DNA of 64,000 nt, taken from assembly GCA_977017575.1 (NCBI GenBank), contig CDRNVI010000046.1:150630-214629 (forward strand), given 5' to 3'. The DNA comes from Paramoeba atlantica (lineage: Eukaryota > Discosea). Of this stretch, positions 48,563-58,726 are shown in pieces. How positions within the stretch are numbered: the stretch's first letter is position 1; each line of letters starts with the position of its first letter. Below the pieces are notes generated by a model that was given only the letters and a program-made list of their open reading frames with translations, searched no databases and was not told the origin of the DNA. The position numbers and the translations under genes are program-made.

Positions 48563-49349
48563 TTGTTGTTGTTGTTGTTGTTTAACCCGTTTGGCCATGA
48601 CTGGCTATGGGTTCAGAGTACACCCTAGTTATTTAGTGCTCGTGTGAAACGGCACCGGGTATTACCGCACTCCGTGGGTGGTACGCTGTCAGTCGCGCGC
48701 AGACTTTCCCAGTGGGATGCCGCACTCGCAGATAGACAAGCAATACCTGTCAGGTTGCATGGTCTGACTTGTCATCCGTGACTTCAATGCCCGATGGATT
48801 CGCATCCTGGGGCAAAGAAGTAGTGGAACAGTCGTTATATTCTGTTCCACCACCAGGGATGACTCACGCTAGGGTGTGTGGAGCTTGCGAGGCTCTCTCA
48901 CCAGCGGGGCTCAAAGTGGAGCTCGAACAGTGCCATTCACAATTTAAATTTTTACATATGGAGACTACCCTAGTTTCTTGGCGCCTTGTTTTGCTGACAC
49001 CGGGTAGCTCCACACAATGGGCCGGGGAGGGGAATGGCGACTGGGGGGACGGAGAAAGGGCCGGCGAAGCGGTGACGAAAGAAGGCGGCGAAAACGGGGC
49101 GGAAATGGTGGCGCGGCGGGAGCGCGGCGGGGAGCGCGGCGGCGGCGGCGCATGGGGTAGCTCAAGCTCCCTCCCCAAGAGGGGGGGCGAAACAGGTCGC
49201 GGGGGGGCGACGGAGCAGGGTGGAGGGGACGGCGAAGGGGGGCGGCGCTAGGGGTGAAGTGGGAGGCGGAAGGGGGACTTAATTTCCCCAGGGGTGAAGG
49301 GGTGCATGGGGGAAATTGACTGAAAAGATCAACAAGCAACAAGGTACAG
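48563..49349 (-). mobile_element. 787-bp retroposon with CAA tail, perfect 12-bp target duplication
   Basis: The duplication GGTGACTGATTG flanks it at 48551-48562 and 49350-49361. On the minus strand it begins CTGTACCTTGTTG, the 5' terminus of the RLE LINEs, and ends in (CAA)n (TTG repeats on the plus strand, 48563-48582). The inner 5' third is purine/pyrimidine-skewed low-complexity DNA (49020-49320). The 3' part (48583-48960) is of ordinary composition. No RT or endonuclease is present. It is a non-autonomous element, plausibly moved by the RLE LINE machinery. Confidence 0.88.
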
Positions 49350-49350
49350 G

Positions 49351-49545
49351 GTGACTGATTGTGGGCTTCTCCATGAAGACACTAAAAGACTCATCTCTGT
49401 TTTAGCAGCACGGGCACACCTCAATCCTAAAGACACACGCGATGCCTTCCGACTAGCAGTTGAAAAATTCAATGCATACACAGTTGTATGCCAACTAAGA
49501 GACGTGATCCCACACTGCAACTGGATAGGCGGACTAAGTAACTAA
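49351..49545 (+). pseudogene. Last piece of the interrupted RLE LINE (C-terminus)
   Basis: The frame VTDCGLLHEDTKRLISVLAA..FRLAVEKFNAYTVVCQLRDVIP..WIGGLSN and a stop matches the C-termini at 37.1 and 55.7 kb. With 42700-43727 and 48510-48562 it makes one LINE entered by two later elements, spread over 6.8 kb. Confidence 0.87.
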
Positions 49546-50142
49546 TCTTTCCTTAAACGGTTTTATTAACACAACTAATCTTTCCCAGTAAACGCAAACT
49601 GAGCACTTTACTTTACTTTATGGTTATTTTCCTGAAGGACAAATATCACAATGACAAAAATGTAAACTTGTGTTAGTAATTATACTCGGAAAGTCAGGTA
49701 ATCGTTCAGACGAAATATATGATTTTATTTTATTGAACATTAGAAACAATTTCCATAAGTTAAAACTTTTTGCAAAAGTTAATAAAGCTTTTGCTTTACT
49801 TTGCAACTCGAAAGTTTTGGATCACCACCCTTCCCTTTACATAATTAGAAAAAAAAATTAGCAAAATCAAAATTTTCGAATAATCGCCCCTTTGCACAAA
49901 TGATGGCGAATATATCTAAATATAGTTACCTTCGTCAAAAAAAAAAAAAAGATATTTTATTTATAAAAGGATTTTCTGCACAGAAGGATTGTTATTCCAG
50001 GTTGAAAAGTGATATTCAAAAAGTGTATCTTACAAAAAACGATGGTGAGAGAAAATCATATTATTCATTATCTGAAAAGACCGGTCATATTATGTAACTT
50101 TATGGTAATTGATAAGAAAATGCGATTTTTTTTTTAAGTCAT
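49546..50142. other. AT-rich island, unassigned
   Basis: It is markedly richer in A and T than its surroundings. A plus-strand frame of 65 codons (49900-50097) starts MMANISKYSYLRQKKKKD. Another frame at 49670-49861 contains NIRNNFHKLKLFAKVNKAFA. Both have AT-rich codon use and no recognised motif. It may be host DNA between elements or LINE 3' flank. Two inverted 18-bp repeats follow. Confidence 0.4.
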
Positions 50143-50180
50143 TCCTTATTGTAAGACCTTTCCTTATTGTAAGACCTTTC
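50143..50180 (-). repeat. Two copies of the 18-bp repeat, inverted relative to the main array
   Basis: CCTTATTGTAAGACCTTT occurs twice in tandem. It is the exact reverse complement of the array unit at 6.4-20 kb. It abuts the truncated inner edge of a DIRS fossil on the right. This pair is either an isolated seed of the repeat or a remnant of a lost array. Confidence 0.85.
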
Positions 50181-50189
50181 CCCTTTTGT

Positions 50190-51749
50190 TGAAGACTCTG
50201 GTTGGGCTCCTAGTCGTGTATTAAATAATTCACCTATTACCGTTTCAAGCCGGCGGCGCGCTTCAGGGGTCATCCAATTCTTTACTTTTTGTACATCCAT
50301 AACGGGTATTCCAACTTTAACGTGTAGGGGAAGGTCCATATCTTCGGTACGTGCAAGACGGGATGTACGGCGCGCGCAAATAATGCTGTATCGTCGAACG
50401 TGCGGTATTTGATCAAAACAAAGATTTACATCCTCTTGAGTCATTGTATTGGGAGGAGAACCGAGGCTCGCTGAGTACCGAGGGCTTTCGCCGTCGTAAT
50501 AAGGTTGCCGTTGTATCGCAAGAGGGAGTTTATGCATTGATGCTTTGCTATGTTTTGAACGTCGGAGAGAGCGACGTGTCCGAGCGCCACCTCGCTGAAA
50601 AGGTGAGTTATCGCGCCGCGCTTCAGGGAATGTGTTCCAAATCCCGGACCTAGAATCCTCTGCATCTTTCGGTCCATCTCCCGAACCGTTGTACTCGCTA
50701 TGTGTTGGCCTTCCCTCATGAATTGGACGTAATTTGCAATCTCCTGAGTTCCTTCCCCTTGGATCGCTGTGCAAATCGATAGCCGGTACGGGCTGAGACG
50801 CGTCGATTTTGTATTCCTCCCCCAATAAATTATTACTTCGTTTGGTTGATGTCGCACAAATCGTTCCAGAGTCAGTTCGGCCACCTCTGTCCATCTGGCC
50901 GCAGCCTTCCAACAAATCAAGGCGGCTATCCCTTCTCTTAACGACAATTTTTCCCTGAGCCGGCGCAGCTGCCATGGAGTAATCGGTTCCATCTGACGAG
51001 TAGGCTCGAGAGCCCCCCTTGCTTGTAGGGCTTTCGCGAACATTTTGAGTGGAATTGGATCCTTTTGGCTTAGTTGAAACACCGTCTGGAGATTTCGGGT
51101 GTAGCTTAACAGTGTTGCTGGTGCGAGATGGAGTTGATTTAAGAAAAGGACGGCGTGTACTGGATCTCGCGGAAAACCGCTTTGTAGACAAAACTTTTCC
51201 AGTCTTTCCCAAAGTCGCGCCCTCGTTAGCCATGTAGCATTTGTCCACATTGGATTGATTGCGCTTTGAATCTGACGTGCGATAGGACTCAGAGGCGGTA
51301 GATTTAGAATTGTATATGTTAGTTTTTGCTGGACTGAGCGCAATTTTGTTTCCCTGGTGTTGTCTCCCGCGGGTCGTATTTCTTGAGGTTTTTTGGCTTG
51401 CGGTTGTAGGCGTTGGCGCTTGGCTTGAGGGATATTTGACTTTGTCATTAATTCCGCCACCGGATTCCGTGGCGAATGCAGCACCGTTCCGTGACATGCC
51501 GTGAAGGCACGCACCTTCCCTGCAGAGTGCAGTGATGAATTGCAGAATATACCTGGATAAATCACCCGCCGCTTCTTCAGCGGACAGGAACGAGCGATAT
51601 AAGGGGTGGGGAACCTGGCCTATTGGCTCCTCTTTGCACCTGTTGTGCCGCTCGTCACCCCGCCCCGAAAACCCGGGGTCGAACGAGTAGAAGATTGATT
51701 TAATGGGCAGTTGGCGCGAAAGTGACCTGGCTTGTGGCATCGATAGCAA
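50190..51749 (-). pseudogene. DIRS RT frame, N-terminal part only (fossil)
   Basis: This long open frame corresponds to the recombinase-overlapping first part of the RT frames at 44.5-47.3 kb and 11.6-14.4 kb. Its last part is recognisable (DMDLPLHVKVGIPVMDVQKV matches DLKLPLHVKKIPKMDV). The catalytic RT region is not present in this copy. Confidence 0.7.
50441..51565 (-). pseudogene. DIRS tyrosine recombinase frame (in a fossil)
   Basis: The frame of about 370 codons has recombinase boxes ICWKAAARWTEVAELT, GTHSLKRGAITHLF, KHQ and the tyrosine box LLRYNGN. It nests inside the RT frame as in the two whole elements, though the family is diverged. The element around it is broken. Confidence 0.82.
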
Positions 51750-52683
51750 AGAAAGGCCGGGCGATTAGTGGCGATTTTTGAAACACTCATGTGGCGCAGC
51801 TTTTCCTCCGCAACTGCCTTCGAGTACGCATCCTTAGTGTCATCATCCTTGTGGAGTTTTAATTGTACCCGCCCAAAAAAATATATTGTACACGTTCGAC
51901 TTGAATTCCGGATGAGGCCCAATAGTGGTTTCGCAGTTCTTCGATGGCTGTGCGTACGATTTCGAGAAAATGTTCCTCTCGCCATAGGGGAAAAACTCGT
52001 GCCGCTTGGATCCACTCTTGGACTATTTTAAATAGACGTTCACGGATAGGAGGAGCGTTCAGTAACAAACCAAATTCAGGATGGACGCGTAAATCACGGA
52101 TAAGGTCTCGTACGCGTAACTCATCCTCGGATTCTAGCCACGGGCCCCATGTTAGAGGATCGTTTGCGGTGAAACGAGCCGGATCGGTGATAGGCGCATT
52201 AGGAGTCTTAGGTTCTTCGTCCGCTTTGCGCCCTCCAGGCATTTTTGCTCGCACCCGGGTAATTTCCAACGAATAATATTCGATGTCTGGAAAAGGAAAG
52301 TCGTATGCCATGCCGGGATCATCGTTCCAAACGGCTTCCATGCCTCCTGAATCGTCGGATTTCAGACGAACGTTGCCAATCACAGTTTCACGCACTGCAT
52401 CCCCATGGTGACCCCACACGGCTTCTACAGACACATCGTAACCCTTAAGGATCAAAGTCCGGACTTTTTGCGCGAATTCCGCCTTATCCTCGTCAGACAT
52501 CGCTGCAGAGCCTGTTCCCCCCCGAAGCAAAGCCGCCACTTGCTCCGGGTTCAGCGTCGTACGTTGTCCCCCGTATTGCAGACTCGGATCGACAGGGTTG
52601 GGAGATGCCGGATCTTCTCGTATAGGACTCTGTGGCCTCCCCATCGACAGCGTGCGACGAACAGTATTAAGAATGCTGGTCAT
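51620..52683 (-). pseudogene. DIRS Gag region (fossil)
   Basis: Two overlapping frames (51859-52683 and 51620-52015) carry Gag features: VRTLILKGYDVSVEAVW, YDFPFPDIEYYSLEITRVRA, LRVRDLIRDLRVHPEFGLLL, then a zinc knuckle CYRCHKPGHFRANCP. It is closest to the Gag-only element at 25.8-27.9 kb. The region is broken. Confidence 0.78.
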
Positions 52684-52850
52684 AACGCAATTTGAAAAGG
52701 GTAAAAGAAGGAGTGTCGCTATACACAAAAACAATATATATTACTTCACCCCGAGTACTACTAAATTATAAATCTCATTACATCTAACAACGGGTGCCCC
52801 TTTCGGGGCCACAATCTGTAAAAACAAATCATAATATAAATATGGGGAGG

Positions 52851-52995
52851 GGGGGCACTCGATGAATATTCATCGAACGCACTGTCCGTTCGATGAATAT
52901 TCATCGAACAGGACATCCTGTTCGATGAATGGATTGCAGTACGACCCGTTCGATGAATCATTCATCGAACAGGATGTCCCGTTCGATGAATGAAA
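52851..52995 (+). repeat. Palindromic element, partial copy 3
   Basis: After a G run come four or five words related to TTCGATGAATATTCATCGAA, with spacers such as ACAGGACATCCTGT that extend the palindromes. The minisatellite half is missing. It lies directly against the A-type end of the DIRS fossil. Confidence 0.8.
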
Positions 52996-53170
52996 ACACA
53001 TTTTTTTTTTGTAAAAAAAAGCTCGTTTCGGTCTGCATCATGCTCCTGGCTGCTACCTTGATCCATAAGACAAAAAGAAATCCGAAAAGTTATCAAAAAG
53101 CGGAAGGATTCTTAAAACTATTGCCTCATAAGTTTACAAAGATAAAATCATAACTTACAAATACACAAAC
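52996..53170. other. Unassigned spacer
   Basis: It holds a T run (53003-53012) and AT-rich sequence. On the minus strand its right end would be intron if the adjoining exon is real, with GT at 53169-53170. No gene is otherwise seen. Confidence 0.3.
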
Positions 53171-53357
53171 CTGCGGAAGTGGCAGACACAAGTCCTCAGT
53201 GCGCGATCTCAGTGCGGAGTTAATATCCTCCATCTCTCGTGTTCTAATCTTGAGCGCCAAAAATCCCATTCTGCTCGGTTGGACCTCGAGGCACTGGTTG
53301 GCGTTAACCTCGAGATGAATATGAAGGGTGTAGCTGTGGGGCGTGTCTTTTGGAAGT
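53171..53357 (-). CDS. Possible host exon (unknown protein)
   Basis: The minus-strand frame of 62 codons, without stops, includes DTPHSYTLHIHLEVNANQCL and MGFLALKIRTREMEDINSAL and ends LCLPLPQ. It is bounded by an AG (TTACAAACAG) upstream and by CAG/GTTTGT downstream, a fair acceptor and donor. Its 187-bp length is typical of an exon. It matches no mobile-element protein in this window. It may be a remnant of a host gene; I cannot name a family. The DIRS derivative on its upstream side lies only about 12 bp from the acceptor. Confidence 0.3.
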
Positions 53358-53369
53358 CTGTTTGTAAGA

Positions 53370-53774
53370 GAATTGCTCATCATAAAATCTTTGTACAAAA
53401 TATATAAAGAATTGTCCTAAGTAAATAATATTCATCAAGTAAATAAAACTAAATAACTACATGTCTTTCAACTTTTCTATCCTGACTATAATGATAACAA
53501 AAAATATATGGACGTCCACAAAACAATATTCAAACTTTCTCTCTCTTGCGAATGGGTAGTTCCCCGGCGGGGACCACCCGCAATTTTCCTTTTGCGAGTG
53601 AAAAAGATTATAAGTCACTAGAGTAAAATAATGTATAGTATAGTATGCTAAAATTATAATTACATGGTTACCCCCGGAGGGGGCAAAATCAGGTACATAT
53701 ATGTATATGTGCCCCGTAGGGCCACGGTCAAAGAATAAATATTTTATTCAAGCAATTCTTTCCGTAAACTCTAA
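53370..53774 (-). mobile_element. DIRS/PAT-like B-A derivative without coding region
   Basis: A B-type repeat (53370-53573, ends CCCCGGCGGGGA) is joined by six bases (CCACCC) to an A-type repeat (53580-53774, ends CCGTAAACTCTAA). Both are diverged relatives of the repeats of the whole element at 10.7-15.7 kb. There is no coding part. The flanks GTTTGTAAGA and GAGATTAG show no clear target duplication. It is a solo or internally deleted form, older than the whole element. Confidence 0.8.
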
Positions 53775-53799
53775 GAGATTAGTATGAAGTAAAGCCCTT

Positions 53800-54175
53800 G
53801 AAGGGGCAAAGATATCGGATCGCCAATTTGGGCCTTGCTCGCAAAGGGGGGCTTTTGCCTCCAGAAGCGGGCTACGCTCACAGTTGGGCCTTGCTCGCAG
53901 ACGGGGGCCTTGCTTGCACACTTGGGCTTCGCTGACAGTTGGGCCTTGCCTCCAGACATGTAAACGAGATGGTAATGTTCAAATCCCCCCCAAAAAAAAT
54001 CGAGACGAAAAATTCGTGCAGCAGTGCCCGTTGGATGAATGATTCATCGAACGCACTTCCCGTTCGATGAATATTCATCGAACGGGGCGCCTGGTCATCG
54101 AACGGGACGCCGTTCAATGAATATTCATCGAACGCACGGTGCGTTCGATGAATTTTCATCGAATGCCCCCCCTGG
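53800..54175 (-). repeat. Palindrome-plus-minisatellite element, copy 2 (inverted)
   Basis: It is the reverse complement of 37325-37692 at roughly 90 percent or better by eye. The minisatellite half (53826-53960) precedes the palindromic half (54030-54165). It is flanked by GCCCTTGAAGGGGC (53799-53812) and GTGCCCCGAAGGGCC (54189-54203), both A-repeat-type hairpins. The unit may therefore be the interior of a non-autonomous DIRS-like element. Confidence 0.82.
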
Positions 54176-54243
54176 CCATAAATATTATGTGCCCCGAAGG
54201 GCCATTATGTCAATCATCCTAAATTTCTAAACGTATACTTCTA
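54176..54243 (+). mobile_element. DIRS/PAT-like outer end (fossil)
   Basis: The hairpin GTGCCCCGAAGGGCC is followed by CCTAAATTTCTAAACG and TATACTTCTAGAA, as at the ends of A repeats. RLE LINE coding begins immediately to the right, so this end was joined to LINE DNA by integration. Confidence 0.6.
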
Positions 54244-54909
54244 GAAAATATGCCTAAGAGTGTGGTATGCCCGGGATGCCTGACAGAATATTCTTCTGAT
54301 ACCATCTTCCAGCACATTCCTGGATGTACACAATGCTGTGGGATAAATGCAACGAAGAAGCACACACGATTAGTCCGTTTCCTAGGTGAATTGTGTGCCA
54401 AAGCAGGGGTGCCCCATGTTATAGAACCTCGAGTACATTCATCATTCTTCTGCACCAAATGTAAGGCCACCATATCCGAAGAGCTCTCTGAACATCACCC
54501 ATGCAGAGCAAGACGTATGCGATCAGGCCCTGATCTCGGTATCATGTGGTCCCATCTCGGAGAAATTCTCTACGATGTCACCGTAGTTCACAGTTGTGCC
54601 CCGAGCTATGCCAAAACCTCCGTCGAGCAGTTAATCCAAAATGCCCTTGAGCGCAAGCACAAAAAATACATTGTACAAGGGGGCATACCGAAAGAAAGTT
54701 TCAGCTGCTTGGCAATGACCGAATTAGGACAGTTGCACAACAACACGAAAACTCTCATTGTCTCGCTCGCACAACGGTCACAAAAAAACGTGAAGGATGT
54801 CAAAGAAGCGTTCCAACTTGAAATAGAGAAGATGAACGCGTACACAATTGCCACGCAACTCCGACAATACTTTCCACCAATTCAGTGGCTCGGAGGACTT
54901 GAACACTAA
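54244..54909 (+). CDS. RLE LINE C-terminus: zinc region and endonuclease
   Basis: The frame of about 220 codons contains MPKSVVCPGCLTEYSSDTIF, HIPGCTQC and KKHTRLVRFLGELCAKAGVP. The endonuclease has CTKCKATISEELSEHHPC, RMRSGPDLGIMWSHLGEIL and YDVTVVHSC. The end is FQLEIEKMNAYTIATQLRQY, then WLGGLEH and a stop. Upstream LINE sequence is replaced by a DIRS-type end. The ATG at 54250 is internal. The endonuclease domain is intact but has no RT. Confidence 0.85.
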   Translation, partial: ENMPKSVVCPGCLTEYSSDTIFQHIPGCTQCCGINATKKHTRLVRFLGELCAKAGVPHVIEPRVHSSFFCTKCKATISEELSEHHPCRARRMRSGPDLGIMWSHLGEILYDVTVVHSCAPSYAKTSVEQLIQNALERKHKKYIVQGGIPKESFSCLAMTELGQLHNNTKTLIVSLAQRSQKNVKDVKEAFQLEIEKMNAYTIATQLRQYFPPIQWLGGLEH

Positions 54910-55647
54910 TCAAATTTCCTTTCACTTACAACCTCTATTTGATTTGATAAAATTCCCCGTCATCTACGTTGATATCATCTCATGATCTAAGTTGATATTA
55001 ACTTATTTCAGATAAAGAGCTCACGGAGAGTATTGCTGCTGTTAATGTCTGTACTTTTCTCAATATGCTTTACAATATGAGGAACCAAGGAGTGAATTTT
55101 GTTTGTTTGGAGTGAATTTTGCTTGTTTTAATAGTTTACTCATTATTCATTCTTTATATTCTTGGTAGGTGTTCATTATAAAAAGTGTGTTCTTAAGCTT
55201 GTGAATTTTATTAAGCTTGTGAATTTTATTAAGCTTGTGAATTTTATTAAGAAATCCACGCCGAGGGGCTCCATGAAAACATATACGTAAACAAACAAAT
55301 ATAAGCTTACGAACGGGCATCCAAAATCAAAGTTATAAATGAACAAAAACAGAAACGTTCTCACGATTCTGCATAGGCGGAAGAGGGGGAAGAGTAGTAG
55401 TATGAATGAGAAACCTAAACAACGGTACGATCATCAAGGAAACTAGCAACATTCGTAACAAAATTAGATTTCATTGAAAATCTAATATTAGGATTATGAA
55501 TAAAATAGGATTAGGATTCGTGGGAGGAGGAAAGGGGGGAGAGCTCGCTGAGGTCTTTCTCTAGGCAAGAGAAAGAGTAAAGAAAAGAGAGAGAAGGGAA
55601 GGGAGAAAGACAGAAAGCTCTGTTCGCATTTGAGGAACATTTTTGAC
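54910..55647. other. LINE 3' flanks and small repeats
   Basis: No gene is seen. Contents: 55137-55172 matches, inverted, part of the A repeat at 25.38-25.41 kb (TTCTTTATATTCTTGGTAGG); an 18-bp unit AAGCTTGTGAATTTTATT occurs three times in tandem (55195-55248); TTACGAACGGGCATCC (55306-55321) recurs from 21.06 kb; a purine-rich tract (about 55500-55620) is probably in the 3' UTR of the minus-strand LINE that stops at 55648. Confidence 0.55.
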
Positions 55648-56690
55648 CTAAGATCGAAGTCCTCCGATCCAGTTCTCCTTCGGGATGTAATGACGAAGTT
55701 GCGAAACAACCGTGTATGCCGTCATCTTTTCGATTTCGAGCTGAAGGGCTTGCCGTACGTTTTCGTATTTTAACTGGGCTCGGTTCGCCAACGCCTTCAA
55801 CAGCACTTTCGTGTCGTTATGTAGTAGGCCACAATCAGTTGTGGCCAGGCAACGAAAAGAATCGCTATCGACGCCTTTTTCTACGACGTATTTCTTGAAC
55901 TTCTTATCAATAACTTGCTGCATCAGTGCTGTGCTAGTTTGTTTGGCATAGCTGGCGCAGCAAGTGTGAACAACGGTGAAATCGTACAGGACTTCCCCCA
56001 TGTGGGGCCACATGATGGCAAGGTCGGGGCCAGAACGAATGCGGCGGGCTTTGCACGGATGTTGCTCGGAAACCTCGGCTGAGATGGTGCATTTACATTT
56101 CGTGCAGAAATAGGAGGAATATATGCGTGGCTCAATGACCGAAGGCAATCCAGCTTTGGAACACAAATCGGCGAGATAACGGACGATGTGGGAGTGCTTG
56201 CGCGTACAGTTCATTCCTGAGCACCGGGAGCATCCTGCGACGTGGGAAATGATACTGGAAGGCGACTCTTGACTGCAGCAGCCCGGACAAGTAATCTTAG
56301 CGGGTGCTTTCGAAAGACCGATTCCCAAGCGCATCATAAGCGTGTAGCGAAAAAGGTACGGATTTATATAATTACTAGTGCTCTCGAGATGAAGATTTGC
56401 TTCTTTCGTGCGCTTCAAGATGTGTTCTATTCGACCGTTTTTCTTCAACTCTGCCAGTTGTTTCTCGTGCTCAGTGGTCATTTTCTTCTTCAGTAGCTTT
56501 TGAGCAATTTCTCCGCGACTCTGAGCCTTCGCGCTTGTTTTGTTCCCGCCTGTAAGATCTACCGGAGCGTAAGTGGGTTGAAAGTGCTCATCAATAGATG
56601 TTTGGGCGGATTCAAAAAAGAACTTTTGCTTGAGAACGGAGGAAATCAGACCTAAGCCACCAAACTTTTGTGGGAGTTTCCCGTAGGTGC
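55648..56690 (-). pseudogene. RLE LINE C-terminal half: linker, zinc region, endonuclease
   Basis: Open from the deletion point: LPQKFGGLGLISSVLKQKFF, ESAQTSIDEHFQPTYAPVDL, then STSNYINPYLFRYTLMMRLGI. The zinc region is CPGCCSQESPSSIISHVAGC. The endonuclease has CTKCKCTISAEVSEQHPC, RRIRSGPDLAIMWPHMGEVL and YDFTVVHTC. It ends WIGGLRS. The first ATG (56481) is internal. It closely resembles 34.7-35.5 kb. Confidence 0.85.
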
Positions 56691-56694
56691 AGGA

Positions 56695-58726
56695 ACGCTG
56701 CCTCGAGCGATTTCACATTTTTGGAGCTTAGAGTCACGTCGTCTTGATATGCTCGAATATTGACATCGGGATAGAGGCCGGCAACTTCACGAAGTGGTCC
56801 CTGTAAAAGCGCGCAGAAATACATCGAAGATAGAGCAGACCCTTGACGAATTCCAGAGGTGCTGTCGATGGTTGCGAAAAGGGAGTTATGCGCAAAGAAA
56901 AGTAGCTCGGAAGGAAGCCCATATTCTAGAAAGAAAAGCCGCATAAAGGGTTTGAAAATCGGATTCTCGGTCAGTGACTTTGCAATGGCATCGCGATGTG
57001 GTGTGTTATATGCGTTGCTAAAATCCACCGTCATCAGTGCATGTCCCTCGTCGTATTCTCGCAACAACTCATGAATAATGGACTCACACGCATTTTTATG
57101 GAGCACTCCTCGTTGGATAGGCGCAAAGAAACCCTTTAGATTAGATTCGTGTCGCTGAAGCAAGATCGATCCGCATATTTTCAAAATGGTGTCACCCATG
57201 GCTACCGGTCGTATTCCATTTTGTGGCTTCGGGAGGGCAATTATTCTACATCGTGTGAGTCGCTTTCGAACGCTAAAAGGAATCTCACCGTTGATGACAT
57301 CACGGATCATGTGGCATAATGAAAGGCACGCTTCATCGTCATCGGCGAGCAACCGCACCATGCTTTCACTTAATCCACTCGGCCCTGGAGAGGCTCCCTT
57401 TGCCAATCTTTCGACTGCTAGGCGGAATTCCGATTGTTCGACAACAGCTATCCTAGGAAAATCAGCTATAGGGATGTCAATGGCGGGGCCTTCTGGATGA
57501 AGCTCTTTGAGTTTCCGAACTTTTTCCTCGGCTGTCAGCGGGGAATCTCGATAAATGTTGTCGAGAATGCGGACCGCTTTACCAGTATTCCCAGCTTGCG
57601 CCGTGTTTAAAGCATTGCGAATCGAGCGTTTGTCTATTTGTAGTTCTTCACGTTCTTCAGGGGTGAGGGAGTTTTCCGCGTCAAGATGCTCCATCTTTCT
57701 GACATGGCCTACAGTTGTGGTTCGTCTAGCTAAGGTGCGAACTGAAGCCAAGGAGTCTCGAGGGGCGTTGAGGAATTTGTGCCATATTGCTTCCTTTTCA
57801 GAGTCGAGCTTTGCATTTGAGTAACCGCGGATGATGGCACGGAAGATAGCCACCACATGGACTGAGAAAGATGGATCAATTCGCGCCATATGTGGCAGAG
57901 GTTCGAGATCACTTTGACCATCTTCAGATGAAATTTTAGATGCTTCTTCTTCAAAGTTCTTTGCCTGCACCTCAACTTTAACAAGTTTAGTCGCCCGAAG
58001 ACTACAAATTTTGATTTTGCTAGATTGGGGAAGATAAAGAAAACCTTTGGGGCCGTCGTTCCCAGGAGCTGGCTCATAGGAAATCTTAATTTTCACCTGC
58101 CCTTGTCTTGCGGATCGTCCAACTACCGTTCCTTTGGATTTGTATGTCGTAGAGCTTTGTCGAAAACCCCATTCCATCACGCATTCCGTACCTTTTCCCC
58201 AATGTGCTACAACTTTGTGAACATGATCTGCTGCTTTAAAGTTGTTGCTGTTCGTCCCCATCAGTCGCTCCACCTCGCTTTCGCTATCCAGTGACATGGT
58301 GTCGTCGACTCCAGCGACATCGTGATCGTAGTCCGAGTCGTCATTTTCCATTTCGTTCCCGTTCGGAATATTGTCTGCTGCCGGATGCTGCGCTGAAGTT
58401 TTACAATCAATGGTGGATTTGATCGCGCGATCCAAATTAAATCTCTGCGAAGTAATTTTAATGATGTTTTTATTGTCGGCTTGAGATGGAGTTTTGTTTT
58501 GTTCGTCCAGTGTCATCCCGTGATCGACCCAATTTTTCGACAGGGGCGTAGACCCAATGATGCGGATGCGTGGGGTCTTCTTAGGTTTCTCCGACGCCGA
58601 AGCCATACTCTTCACCTCGTTGTTCTCATTGTTGTTCTGCTCTTGTTTTCGTAATTTTACCGTCAATCTACATGATTTCACACCGAAGCCTTTCGACGTC
58701 TGAGTTCCACGGGCAAGGCGTGCCAT
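56695..58726 (-). pseudogene. RLE LINE N-terminal half: beta-rich domain and RT with AYQDD
   Basis: The frame of about 677 LINE codons starts MARLARGTQTSKG. Residues 1-160 are basic then acidic and polar. Residues about 165-255 form the conserved block (HKVVAHWGKGTECVMEWGFR, GTVVGRSARQGQVKIKISYE, FLYLPQSSKIKI). Residues about 275-330 form the helical block (MARIDPSFSVHVVAIFRAII, IWHKFLNAPRDS). The RT opens at GASPGPSGLSESM (about 445) and includes RLTRCRIIALPK, VDFSNAYNTPHR, SGIRQGSALSS and catalytic AYQDDVTLSS (about 658). It then runs out of register at the deletion. It is the best view of the N-terminus in this family. Confidence 0.85.

Larger units (their letters stand above)
50181..52850 (-). 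mobile_element. DIRS/PAT-like fossil, Gag and recombinase side
   Basis: The 5' part of a third PAT family: an A-type end (52684-52850, with the hairpin GCCCCTTTCGGGGC), Gag regions, a recombinase frame and the first part of the RT frame. The RT and RNase H domains and B repeats are absent; the copy stops at the 18-bp repeats. It is broken, with one large loss and a few smaller breaks. Confidence 0.82.

Noticed and set aside
48769-49251. 160-codon frame inside the 787-bp retroposon
   Set aside because: Low-complexity G- and E-rich translation of purine-skewed DNA; no motif and no match among other elements.
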